From NCBI GenBank assembly GCA_041689775.1, contig JBDNFP010000063.1:1-29384 (forward strand): a stretch of 29,384 nucleotides of DNA. Reading direction: 5' to 3'. This stretch comes from JBDNFP01 sp041689775 (GTDB lineage Bacteria > Bacteroidota > Bacteroidia > Cytophagales > Spirosomataceae). Positions 8,538 through 16,357 of this stretch are shown here, piece after piece. Position numbers and translations under genes: made by a program. How positions within the stretch are numbered: position 1 is the stretch's first letter; each line of letters opens with the position of its first letter. The notes under the pieces are model-generated. The model made no database searches. It saw only the letters and a program-made list of their open reading frames with translations, and had not been told where the DNA came from.

Positions 8538-9782
8538 ATGATTCTCCATCTCTGTACATTTCAGCTGGAAGGTGGCGCTGGTGTCGCGGCTTCGCGGCTT
8601 AATCAAGCGCTACAAAACCACGGCATTGACTCGCACCTGCTGGTATATCGCCAGCAAAAAGCTAAAAATGGGGTGACCGCCTGGGCAGATACGCCCTGGA
8701 AGAATAGCGTGTTTTGGGCGCGCTTTTCGGCAGAAAGACTCCTATTCCTTCCCCATGAGAAAGACAAAACGGTTCGTTTTGCGTTTTCACCCGCCGCTGT
8801 TGGGGTTCCGATCGAAGAGCACCCGCTCGTGCAGCAGGCCGATGTTATTAATATTCACTGGATCAACTTTGGCTTTCTTTCCTTGGCGGGACTATCGCGC
8901 CTTTTTTCTTTGGGTAAACCTATTGTCTGGACGATGCACGATATGTGGGCTTTTACCGGTGGGTGTCATTACAGCTCAGGTTGTGAGCTTTTTCTGACGC
9001 ACTGCCAGTTCTGTCCTTTCCTAAAAAAACCGGCTCTATACGATCTATCTTTTGAAATTTTTGAAAAGAAGAAAAAACTATTGGCGGAGGCAAATGTTTC
9101 ATTTGTGTCACCAAGTAAGTGGCTGGGACACCTAACCCAAAAGGCCTCAATCACGGCCCACTTGCCAAGCTATGTCATTCCTAACCCCATTGATACCGCT
9201 GTTTTTCATCCTCTATCCAAAGCAGATGCTCGTTTAAAACTCGGCTTGCCCCTGGACAAAAAACTTATTCTTTTTGCCGGAGCCAATACCTTAGACCCTC
9301 GCAAAGGATATGAGTATTTTCGGGAAGCGATACATAAATTAGATACCAACAACCCCGGAGTCGAGATTGCATTTTTTGGGAAATCTCAGCCCGGTGCCTA
9401 CCAGGAGATTAACCTACCTGTACATGATTTGGGAAAGCTTTCTGATCAAGATATGATTGTGGCGGCTTATTCTGCGGCTGACGCAATGGTTGTTACTTCC
9501 CTGGAAGATAACCTACCAAATACCGTGATGGAGGCGATGGCTTGCGGGACACCCGTGGTTGGCTTTCAGAATGGAGGCATACCCGATATGATTGATCACC
9601 TTGAAAACGGCTACATTGCCAGTTTCAAATCGGCGCTTTCCGTGGCAGAAGGTATTCAATGGGTTCTTGATAACAATCAAGGTGGAAAACTCTCTGCCCT
9701 CACCCGCCAAAAAGTATTAACTACCTACTCCGAAGAAGTTGTAGCCCGACAGTATGCCGATCTTTACCAATCCTTACGTTGA
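8538..9782 (+). CDS. Glycosyltransferase family 4, WcaC-like
   Basis: This 414-residue GT-B glycosyltransferase begins with ILHLCTFQLEGGAGVAASRL, where the Gly-rich loop contacts the donor or acceptor. WTMHDMWAFTGGCHY is followed by a cluster of four cysteines (GGCHYSSGCELFLTHCQFC) near residues 141-158, a hallmark of the WcaC-type GT4 branch. The donor domain includes LILFAGANTLDPRKGYEYF and the nucleotide-sugar segment LEDNLPNTVMEAMACGTPVV. It probably adds a sugar during repeat-unit assembly at the inner membrane. TACCTTGC just before the ATG is one base short of the Bacteroidota -7 consensus, so it may have its own promoter. The next gene starts three bases after its stop. Confidence 0.9.
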   Translation: MILHLCTFQLEGGAGVAASRLNQALQNHGIDSHLLVYRQQKAKNGVTAWADTPWKNSVFWARFSAERLLFLPHEKDKTVRFAFSPAAVGVPIEEHPLVQQADVINIHWINFGFLSLAGLSRLFSLGKPIVWTMHDMWAFTGGCHYSSGCELFLTHCQFCPFLKKPALYDLSFEIFEKKKKLLAEANVSFVSPSKWLGHLTQKASITAHLPSYVIPNPIDTAVFHPLSKADARLKLGLPLDKKLILFAGANTLDPRKGYEYFREAIHKLDTNNPGVEIAFFGKSQPGAYQEINLPVHDLGKLSDQDMIVAAYSAADAMVVTSLEDNLPNTVMEAMACGTPVVGFQNGGIPDMIDHLENGYIASFKSALSVAEGIQWVLDNNQGGKLSALTRQKVLTTYSEEVVARQYADLYQSLR

Positions 9783-9785
9783 CCT

Positions 9786-10562
9786 ATGCCCCTGCTGACC
9801 ATCATTACTGTGACTTACAATGCCGAAAAGTACCTCGAAAGAACGCTGCTGAGTGTCGCTAAGTCAGCAAGGCTGGTACCTGGGGCAGCGGATAACATGG
9901 AGTACATGCTCATTGACGGTGCTTCCTCGGACGGTACTCTGATGATTGCGGAGCGATACGGCACCCTTTTGACCAATATTGTATCCAAACACGATGATGG
10001 GCTGTATGATGCCATGAACAAAGGCCTTGGCATGGCAACCGGAAAGTATATTTGGTTTTTGAATGCGGGTGATGAAGTACACAATGGACAGGTTATATCA
10101 AGGCTGTTACATGCCTTTGAAAGTGATGCCGACGTTTATTACAGTGATGCTCTCCTCGTCAGAGACGATGGTAGTGAGGTGGGTCTTCGTAGTGAAGTAA
10201 CGCCCCATACACTACCAAAAAAAATAAAATGGAGAGATTTCTCCATGGGTATGCGAGTTTGTCATCAGGCTTTCATTGCCCGCCGATCTACCGCTCCACT
10301 TTACGAATCTACCAACCTCAGTGCGGATATCGCCTGGGAAATTGAGTGCCTGAAAAAAGCCAAGAAAACAAGACTGCTTTCATTTGTCATGTGCCGGTAC
10401 CTCGTGGGTGGGCTATCAGTACAGCGACATCGTCGCTCCTTGCTCGACCGCTATCGGGTGTTGCGCAAGCACTTTGGACTTATTCCTACACTATGGTACC
10501 ATGGATTGATTATTCTCCGGGGGGGAGTTTTTGCCCTCCGAAAGGGCGGGAAGTACTGGTAG
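9786..10562 (+). CDS. Glycosyltransferase family 2 (GT-A fold)
   Basis: This 258-residue protein starts with the GT2 nucleotide-binding strand LLTIITVTYNAEKYLERTL. It continues with MLIDGASSDGT near residue 41, SKHDDGLYDAMNKGLGMATG near residue 68, and WFLNAGDEV near residue 90, where the usual metal-binding D-x-D appears as N-A-G-D, a variant common in WcaA-like enzymes. A basic C-terminal region and a weakly hydrophobic tail may hold it at the membrane. It lies three bases after the GT4 stop, which implies translational coupling. It ends four bases before the convergent redoxin gene. Donor and acceptor are unknown. Confidence 0.9.
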   Translation: MPLLTIITVTYNAEKYLERTLLSVAKSARLVPGAADNMEYMLIDGASSDGTLMIAERYGTLLTNIVSKHDDGLYDAMNKGLGMATGKYIWFLNAGDEVHNGQVISRLLHAFESDADVYYSDALLVRDDGSEVGLRSEVTPHTLPKKIKWRDFSMGMRVCHQAFIARRSTAPLYESTNLSADIAWEIECLKKAKKTRLLSFVMCRYLVGGLSVQRHRRSLLDRYRVLRKHFGLIPTLWYHGLIILRGGVFALRKGGKYW

Positions 10563-10566
10563 TCTA

Positions 10567-11085
10567 CTACCGATTCATCAGGCAACCTACCGCCTGAGTT
10601 TGTTTTTTTACAATGGGGTAATGCCCCAAGGTAGCCTCCAACGCATCTTTAAGGTAGTATTCCGTTGGTTCAGTCCGATTTTTACCCAAAGCGTAGTACC
10701 AATTATCAATAGCTCCCCGGTACAATACATTCTCCATTTCATTTATTAACACCACCTCGGGCGTAATGGTAGCCCCATACCTCCGGGCAATGGTGTACTC
10801 TTTATCTTTTAAACCCGAAAAGGGTAGCTGATATTTCTGGTGAAAACGACGAATGTCCCGCTTTTTGAGCGGCGCCGAGTCATATATTCCCTTAAAAGCT
10901 ACACCCTTCGTAGCGTATTGTTCGTGAAGTTTTCGTAACGTCAAGGTGTATGCCTGACTAATCGGGCATTCCGGGTCCAAAAATATCAATACCGTGGCTT
11001 TGGTTTGCAGTTTTACTTGCCCAAAAGACTCGTTGATGGCTGCTAAACCTGCTCCAATAAGTACCAGAAAAAATATGCTCTTCAC
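10567..11085 (-). CDS. Secreted redoxin-fold (thioredoxin-like) protein
   Basis: Starting at the GTG at 11085, this protein has 172 residues with a signal peptide (VKSIFFLVLIGAGLAAIN, then SFG before Q). A TTG start 19 codons earlier is possible but gives an unlikely charged N-terminus. The fold is redoxin-like: TVLIFLDPECPISQAYTLTL near residue 32 carries a single Cys in an ECPIS context, and ATITPEVVLINEMENVLYRG matches the cis-Pro strand and hairpin of the fold. The last residues, VGCLMNR, hold a second Cys, as in related Bacteroidota proteins where it may be the resolving Cys. It probably acts in the periplasm on thiols or peroxide; its partner is unknown. It is a lone gene, convergent with the glycan operon. 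Confidence 0.75.
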   Translation of the reverse strand: MKSIFFLVLIGAGLAAINESFGQVKLQTKATVLIFLDPECPISQAYTLTLRKLHEQYATKGVAFKGIYDSAPLKKRDIRRFHQKYQLPFSGLKDKEYTIARRYGATITPEVVLINEMENVLYRGAIDNWYYALGKNRTEPTEYYLKDALEATLGHYPIVKKQTQAVGCLMNR

Positions 11086-11142
11086 GCTATAATTTATAAA
11101 CTTGCACAAATCGCTTGTTTCAAAAAATTTGTATATTGCCAA

Positions 11143-11636
11143 TACAATCCTCCCCTATATTTCAATAGAATGGTGTATTTTCCGGTTAATGCAACCAAAG
11201 ATTTTTTTGACATCTAGTAAAATAAGTCCGACTATGAGGCTACTGCTTATCAATGCTAACTAACTTTGCTGATTAGATATTTGTCAGAATTAAATCCTCT
11301 CTTTTTTGGCAATCTACTGAAACATTCTAAACCAGAAACATGTTTTAACATCAATAATTTCAGAGCAGTATTCAAAACTCACATTCTTCCCGCACCAATT
11401 CTTTTAAATTATCCAACTTTACGGATTTGTAAATTATCCATGATTTAGTTATGTTATTCTGGATATATGTTAAACTTTGTTTTGTACTAACTACACAATT
11501 TCTTAACATTGAAAGCTTGATCAGGCGACAAAGCGTAAACAAAGGAGTTTATTTAAATCCAGGATATCTTCGCCCTTTCATCAAAAACACACCACCTTCA
11601 AATAAGAGTATACACAATTAACCAAATTTAAATCGT
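11143..11636. promoter_or_regulatory. Long A/T-rich leader upstream of the first SusC gene
   Basis: This gap of about 494 bases (550 if the redoxin starts at 11085) lies between divergent genes and must hold the promoter of the SusC/SusD locus. TAACTTTG at 11261-11268 fits the Bacteroidota -7 consensus on the plus strand, but no convincing -33 box was found. An exact 11-base direct repeat lies at 11405-11415 and 11430-11440. A 60-codon open frame at 11266-11448 has no homology I recognise and is probably chance. No sigma/anti-sigma pair is encoded nearby. Confidence 0.4.
11405..11440. repeat. Two exact 11-base direct repeats, 25-base period
   Basis: TAAATTATCCA occurs at 11405-11415 and again at 11430-11440, upstream of the first SusC gene. 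The 25-base spacing is about two and a half helical turns. It could be a regulator-binding pair, but the stretch is A/T-rich and chance is possible. Confidence 0.35.
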
Positions 11637-14600
11637 ATGAAAAAAAGTAGTTTACTTTTAATTCTTAGTTTTTTTATCTCCTATTCGACCGTTTGGGCCC
11701 AGGAAATGAGAATAACTGGTACAGTAACATCCGCAGAAGACGGGAGCGCTCTGCCCGGGGTTAGTGTACAAATCAAAGGAACCTCGCGTGGGACACAAAC
11801 CGATGTATCTGGTAAATACTCTTTTGAAGCCTCACCAAAAAACACTCTTGTGTTTAGTTTTGTCGGTTTAGGTTCTCAGGAAGTTTCCGTTGGTAATCGT
11901 TCGGTGATCGATGTAGCCCTTGTTGCTGATGACCGAACCCTTAGCGAGGTCGTTGTGACCGGTTACGGTACCCAATCAAAGCGTAACCTGACTGGTAACA
12001 TTGCCCGTGTGAGCGGAGCAGAAATCGCCAATACTCCCGTTACTACCTTCGAGCAAGCCCTGCAAGGACGTGCCGCCGGTGTACAGATTACCTCATTGAA
12101 CGGTAAACTAGGCCAAGGAATTCAGATGCGTATCCGCGGATCTTCTTCCGTGACGGCTAGCAATGAGCCGTTGTATGTTTTAGACGGTATTCCTTTGACT
12201 ACTGCCAATCAGGGAACGGGCACAGCACCTCAAAACCCATTGGCCGATATTAACTTTAACGACATTGAGTCCATCGATATCTTGAAAGATGCCTCAGCTG
12301 CGGCCATCTATGGCTCACGGGCTTCCAACGGTGTGGTGCTGATTACCACCAAGAAAGGAAAGACCGGAAAAACAAAGTTTAATGTTGGTTACCAAATGGG
12401 TAGCAGTACGCCCACTAACAAGCGTGATTGGCTCAATACCGCCCAGTACGTGGAGCTCTTCTCCGAAGCAGTAACAAATGAAATTGATCGGGATAATCTA
12501 CCTTCCAATTATCTTACTGGTAGCACGTATAGTCGTTTTACCCGTTACGCGGCTGGTGACGAAGAAGGATGGAGAAGTAGCAAGTTTGATACTGATTGGC
12601 AGAATCAAGCTTTCCAGAAAGCTCCCATGGGTCAGTTTGACATTAGCGCCAGTGGTGGTGATGCTAAAACCCGTTTCTTCGTCTCAGCCCAATACCTCGA
12701 TCAGCAAGGTATTATTATCAAGAACTCCTTTAAGCGTTTGAGTGGCCGTGTTAACCTTGACCATAAAGCTACCGACAAGCTGACTTTGGGTGTCAATGTA
12801 AATATCGCCCGTACGCAGAACGGTCGTTTGTCCAATGATAACGCCTTCTCAACCCCCATGCAGATTGTAGCGTTGCCTCCGATGACTCCGATTATTGACC
12901 CAAGGACAGACCGACTGAGTGGTAACTACACGTTATACTATAATCCGTTGTTGAATCGTGATTTCTCTTCAAACATCTCGACATCGTACCGTACCATCGG
13001 TAATGTTTTTGCTGAGTACAAATTCACTAATTGGTTGAAGTTCCGTTCGGAATGGGGTACTGACATTTATAACCTCAACGAAGATCAGTACTTCGGGAAA
13101 GAAACCTCCCGTAATACCGGTGCACCCAATGGACAGGGTTTCAGCTCTTGGGCGCAGGTGACCAACTACACCACCAACAACTTCTTTACGTTGGGTAAGA
13201 CTTTTGCGGAAAAGCACGATATCGATGCTACCATTGGTATGACTTTCCAGAAATCCGATGCTACCTATAACAACGTAACTGGTCTGGAATATCCTTCAAA
13301 CGCTTACCAAAAGATCACTTCTGCGGCCCGGATTACCGGTGGTAGTTCATCAGGGAGCAATTTCAGTTTCCTTTCCTATTTCGGACGTGCTAACTACCGC
13401 CTTGCTGAAAAGTACTTGCTTTCAGTAAGTGGTCGCGTGGACGGTTCGTCTCGCTTTGGTGCCAACAATCGCTATGGTTTCTTCCCGGCAGCTTCGGTGG
13501 GTTGGATCATCAGCGAAGAATCATTCATGAAGAGCGTACCTGCTCTCAGCTTACTGAAACTACGGGCGAGTTACGGTTTGACCGGAAATGCCGAAATCGG
13601 AAACTTTGCTTCCTACGGTCTGTATAGCGGTAGCTCAGGATACGCCGGAGTACCGGGTCAAAGCCCAAGTCAAATTGAAAATCCTGACCTCCGTTGGGAG
13701 CAAACAACGCAGACTGATATCGGGCTTGAATTCGGACTATTCTCCGGACGCTTGACGGGAGAAGTAGACTACTACATCAAAAATACCAACGATCTTCTTC
13801 TGAACGTAAACGTACCGGGTACTTCTGGTTTCCGTACGCAGCTTCGTAACATTGGTAGCTTGGAAAATAAAGGATGGGAGTTTGTACTAACATCTGAAAA
13901 CACAACCGGCGCTTTCAAATGGAACACTACGTTAAACCTTGCGGCTAACCGTAATAAAATCCTGAATTTGGATGGACAAGTAATCACGGGAGGTTTCATA
14001 AACCAAGCCGTCGAAGGACAACCAATTGGTTCTTTCTTCTCCATTGAGTACGCAGGTGTGGATGCTAGCAACGGAGATGCCCTCTACTACACTAATGATG
14101 AGCGCCCCGATGGAACACGGGATCGGACTACAACCAATGACCCTAACGCTGCTCAACGGGTAGTCATTGGTAACCCCAACCCTAAATTGATTGGTGGTAT
14201 CACCAACAATATTTCATACAAAGGATTTGAATTCAGTATCCTATTCCAGGGTCAGTACGGCAACGATATCTACAATGGTGGCGGTAAGTTCCAATCGGCC
14301 AACGGCGACTTCTTTGATAATCAAACCACTGATCAGCTCAATCGCTGGCGTCAGCCTGGTGACATCACCAACATACCCCAAGCTCGCCTTTTCGGAGCCA
14401 ATGGTACTACTGAGTCATCGCGCTACATACAAAGGGGTGACTACCTGCGTTTGAAAAACACAACGTTATCGTATACACTACCTAGCTCAGTGACCAGTCG
14501 TCTTAAAATGGATCGTGTCCGTTTGTACGTAACGGGTCAAAACCTGTTGACGATTACCAACTACACCGGATGGGATCCCGAGGTAAATGCTGACTACCTA

Positions 14601-14684
14601 GCCGGAAACATTGGTCTTGGAAACGATTTCTACTCGGCTCCACAAGCCAAGACAATCATCGTAGGTATTAATCTGGGATTCTGA
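11637..14684 (+). CDS. SusC/RagA-type TonB-dependent outer-membrane transporter
   Basis: This 1015-residue protein is a SusC/RagA porin that imports large nutrients through the outer membrane using TonB energy. A signal peptide (MKKSSLLLILSFFISYSTVW, then AQ) is followed by a carboxypeptidase-regulatory-like domain (about 25-100), a TonB-box region ending VVVTGYGTQ near residue 110, a plug domain with QALQGRAAGVQI and SIDILKDASAAAIYGSRASN (about 115-240), and a beta barrel ending in IIVGINLGF with a terminal Phe. The length is normal. It lies 37 bases before its SusD partner, so they should be one transcript. The substrate is not readable; the downstream protease suggests peptides. In the segment after GVDASNGDALYY it lacks the calcium-loop-like motif that the second SusC has. 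Confidence 0.95.
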   Translation: MKKSSLLLILSFFISYSTVWAQEMRITGTVTSAEDGSALPGVSVQIKGTSRGTQTDVSGKYSFEASPKNTLVFSFVGLGSQEVSVGNRSVIDVALVADDRTLSEVVVTGYGTQSKRNLTGNIARVSGAEIANTPVTTFEQALQGRAAGVQITSLNGKLGQGIQMRIRGSSSVTASNEPLYVLDGIPLTTANQGTGTAPQNPLADINFNDIESIDILKDASAAAIYGSRASNGVVLITTKKGKTGKTKFNVGYQMGSSTPTNKRDWLNTAQYVELFSEAVTNEIDRDNLPSNYLTGSTYSRFTRYAAGDEEGWRSSKFDTDWQNQAFQKAPMGQFDISASGGDAKTRFFVSAQYLDQQGIIIKNSFKRLSGRVNLDHKATDKLTLGVNVNIARTQNGRLSNDNAFSTPMQIVALPPMTPIIDPRTDRLSGNYTLYYNPLLNRDFSSNISTSYRTIGNVFAEYKFTNWLKFRSEWGTDIYNLNEDQYFGKETSRNTGAPNGQGFSSWAQVTNYTTNNFFTLGKTFAEKHDIDATIGMTFQKSDATYNNVTGLEYPSNAYQKITSAARITGGSSSGSNFSFLSYFGRANYRLAEKYLLSVSGRVDGSSRFGANNRYGFFPAASVGWIISEESFMKSVPALSLLKLRASYGLTGNAEIGNFASYGLYSGSSGYAGVPGQSPSQIENPDLRWEQTTQTDIGLEFGLFSGRLTGEVDYYIKNTNDLLLNVNVPGTSGFRTQLRNIGSLENKGWEFVLTSENTTGAFKWNTTLNLAANRNKILNLDGQVITGGFINQAVEGQPIGSFFSIEYAGVDASNGDALYYTNDERPDGTRDRTTTNDPNAAQRVVIGNPNPKLIGGITNNISYKGFEFSILFQGQYGNDIYNGGGKFQSANGDFFDNQTTDQLNRWRQPGDITNIPQARLFGANGTTESSRYIQRGDYLRLKNTTLSYTLPSSVTSRLKMDRVRLYVTGQNLLTITNYTGWDPEVNADYLAGNIGLGNDFYSAPQAKTIIVGINLGF

Positions 14685-14721
14685 TCTGAGACGATTTATC
14701 ACTAAAAAAGCATTATTGAAT

Positions 14722-16077
14722 ATGAAGAATATAATTAAAAACATACTACCGCTCACGTTGGCTGCGGGTTTACTGCTTGCCGGCTGTAATAGCGAGCTGG
14801 ATTTAAAACCGGTCAACACCATCGATGCCGGATCTGCGGTAGCTACTTCTGGTGACGTTGAAGCACTTCTCGTTGGAGCCTACGATGCTTTGGGAAGCGG
14901 AGATTTCTACGGCGGGAACCTACAACGTGACGCTGAATTAATTGGTGATAATGGGGAAATATTCTGGGACGGAACTTTCGTTGCGCCTGATCAGATATTC
15001 CGTAAAAGTATGCTGATAGATAACGGACAGGCATCCGAAACGTGGCTTGACGCCTACCGTGGTGTCAATATTGCCAATAACGTATTGGGTAACCTTGACG
15101 TGGTAAGCGCCGACAGGCGTGCCCGTGTCGAAGGTGAAGCTAAGTTTATCCGCAGTGTAATATTCTTTGAACTCGTACGGGTATATGGAAAAGCGTGGAA
15201 CGATGGTACCCCTTCGTCAAATCCGGGAGTACCATTGACTCTTGACCCTACAATTTCGATTACAGACGAGGCCAAAGTAAGCCGGAATTCGGTGGCCGAG
15301 GTATATGCACAGGTAATACAGGATCTTACTCAGGCCGAAACTGCACTACCCGCTAGTAATAACTTCTTTGCAACCAAGGCAGCAGCCGCCGCAATGTTAT
15401 CTCGCGTTTACATGATGCAAGGACGCTATGCCGATGCCGCCGCCGCCGCTAACCGCGTTATTGCCTCAGGACGTTACGGACTAGTTAATATCGAGGATGT
15501 ATTTGACCTACGCTTAAATCAGAATGGATTCAACACCGCCGAAGATGTATTTGCCATGCAGGTAACCGACCAAGATGGTGCTAATAACCTTAACACTTTC
15601 TTTGGAGCTACCACCGTGGGTGGCCGGGGTGATATTCTGATCGAAGCCCCACACCTTAACCTCTATGAACCAGGTGACTTACGCGGCGGTTTGTTTTATA
15701 CAGACAATGGTGCTGTATACACATCAAAGTGGGTGAATCAGTACGGTAACATTAAAATCGTTCGTCTGGCAGAAATGTACCTAACCCGCGCCGAAGCTAA
15801 CTTCCGTACAAATGGTAGTATTGGTGCCGCTCCTTTGGTTGATATCAATCTCATTCGTGCCCGGGCTGACTTGGCACCTTTAACAACATTGACTCTTACT
15901 GCAATACTAAAAGAGCGTCGTCTGGAACTTGCCTTTGAAGGACAGCAGATTCATGATTTGAAACGGACAAGTAGAAGCATTGGCGCATTGCCATTCAACT
16001 CGCCCAAGCTGGTTTTCCCAATTCCACGTCGCGAACTTGACGCAAATAGCAACTTAATGCAAAACGCCGGATACTAA
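14722..16077 (+). CDS. SusD/RagB-type surface lipoprotein
   Basis: This 451-residue lipoprotein is the lid and nutrient-binding partner of the SusC upstream. The signal peptide has a lipobox LLAGC with Cys22, followed by NSELDLKPV; acidic residues soon after the Cys fit surface export in Bacteroidota. TPR-like helices appear in the middle (ATKAAAAAMLSRVYMMQGRY, then ADAAAAANRVIASGRYGL). The C-terminal SusD signature is clear: LAEMYLTRAEANFRTNG, LKERRLELAFEGQQIHDLKR and PIPRRELDANSNLMQNAGY. The ATG at 14722 is preferred to a TTG two codons earlier. It is shorter than many SusD proteins (500-600 residues). A long hairpin follows ten bases after its stop. Confidence 0.93.
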   Translation: MKNIIKNILPLTLAAGLLLAGCNSELDLKPVNTIDAGSAVATSGDVEALLVGAYDALGSGDFYGGNLQRDAELIGDNGEIFWDGTFVAPDQIFRKSMLIDNGQASETWLDAYRGVNIANNVLGNLDVVSADRRARVEGEAKFIRSVIFFELVRVYGKAWNDGTPSSNPGVPLTLDPTISITDEAKVSRNSVAEVYAQVIQDLTQAETALPASNNFFATKAAAAAMLSRVYMMQGRYADAAAAANRVIASGRYGLVNIEDVFDLRLNQNGFNTAEDVFAMQVTDQDGANNLNTFFGATTVGGRGDILIEAPHLNLYEPGDLRGGLFYTDNGAVYTSKWVNQYGNIKIVRLAEMYLTRAEANFRTNGSIGAAPLVDINLIRARADLAPLTTLTLTAILKERRLELAFEGQQIHDLKRTSRSIGALPFNSPKLVFPIPRRELDANSNLMQNAGY

Positions 16078-16086
16078 TACCCGATA

Positions 16087-16152
16087 TTATGTTTCTTTTA
16101 AAAACAAAAGCACTCTCGATTGAGGGTGCTTTTGTTTTTAAAAGAAACATAA
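16087..16152. terminator. Very long bidirectional terminator-like hairpin
   Basis: The arms at 16087-16117 and 16122-16152 form a 31-bp stem with a single G-T wobble and a four-base loop GATT. The inner core GCACTCTC-GATT-GAGGGTGC, flanked by AAAAACAAAA and TTTTGTTTTT, is a standard intrinsic terminator usable on both strands. The outer 14 bp (TTATGTTTCTTTTA and complement) extends pairing well beyond what termination needs. It begins ten bases after the first SusD stop and should separate the two SusC/SusD pairs into different transcripts. Confidence 0.85.
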
Positions 16153-16357
16153 CTAATGCTACCGGGGTTTAATTAACATTTTCGTTCAAATTCTAACTTG
16201 ATCTCTGAAAAGTTTGGCTTTATTTACGTAATTGTAGTAAAAAAAAGCTTTTCGTGGCAACATAAAAGGGTATATTTTGCGTACATGTACAACCACCTCA
16301 GGAAACCAAAGTTAAAAATTACATTCATACTGCCTATAATTACTATACTATTTACAC
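16153..16357 (+). promoter_or_regulatory. Upstream region of the second SusC gene
   Basis: These 205 bases follow the long hairpin and lead into the second SusC gene. Because the hairpin should stop transcription from upstream, a promoter is expected here. TATATTTTG near 16270 resembles the Bacteroidota -7 box but has one extra spacer base. No clear -33 element and no convincing small gene are seen. Confidence 0.35.

Noticed and set aside
11266..11448. A 60-codon open frame in the leader of the first SusC gene
   Set aside because: No recognisable family, low-complexity composition from A/T-rich DNA, and no plausible ribosome site; it is more likely chance.
15436..15452. Run of GCC triplets in the first SusD gene
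   Set aside because: It is in frame and encodes an Ala-rich TPR-like helix typical of SusD proteins; too short to suggest slippage.
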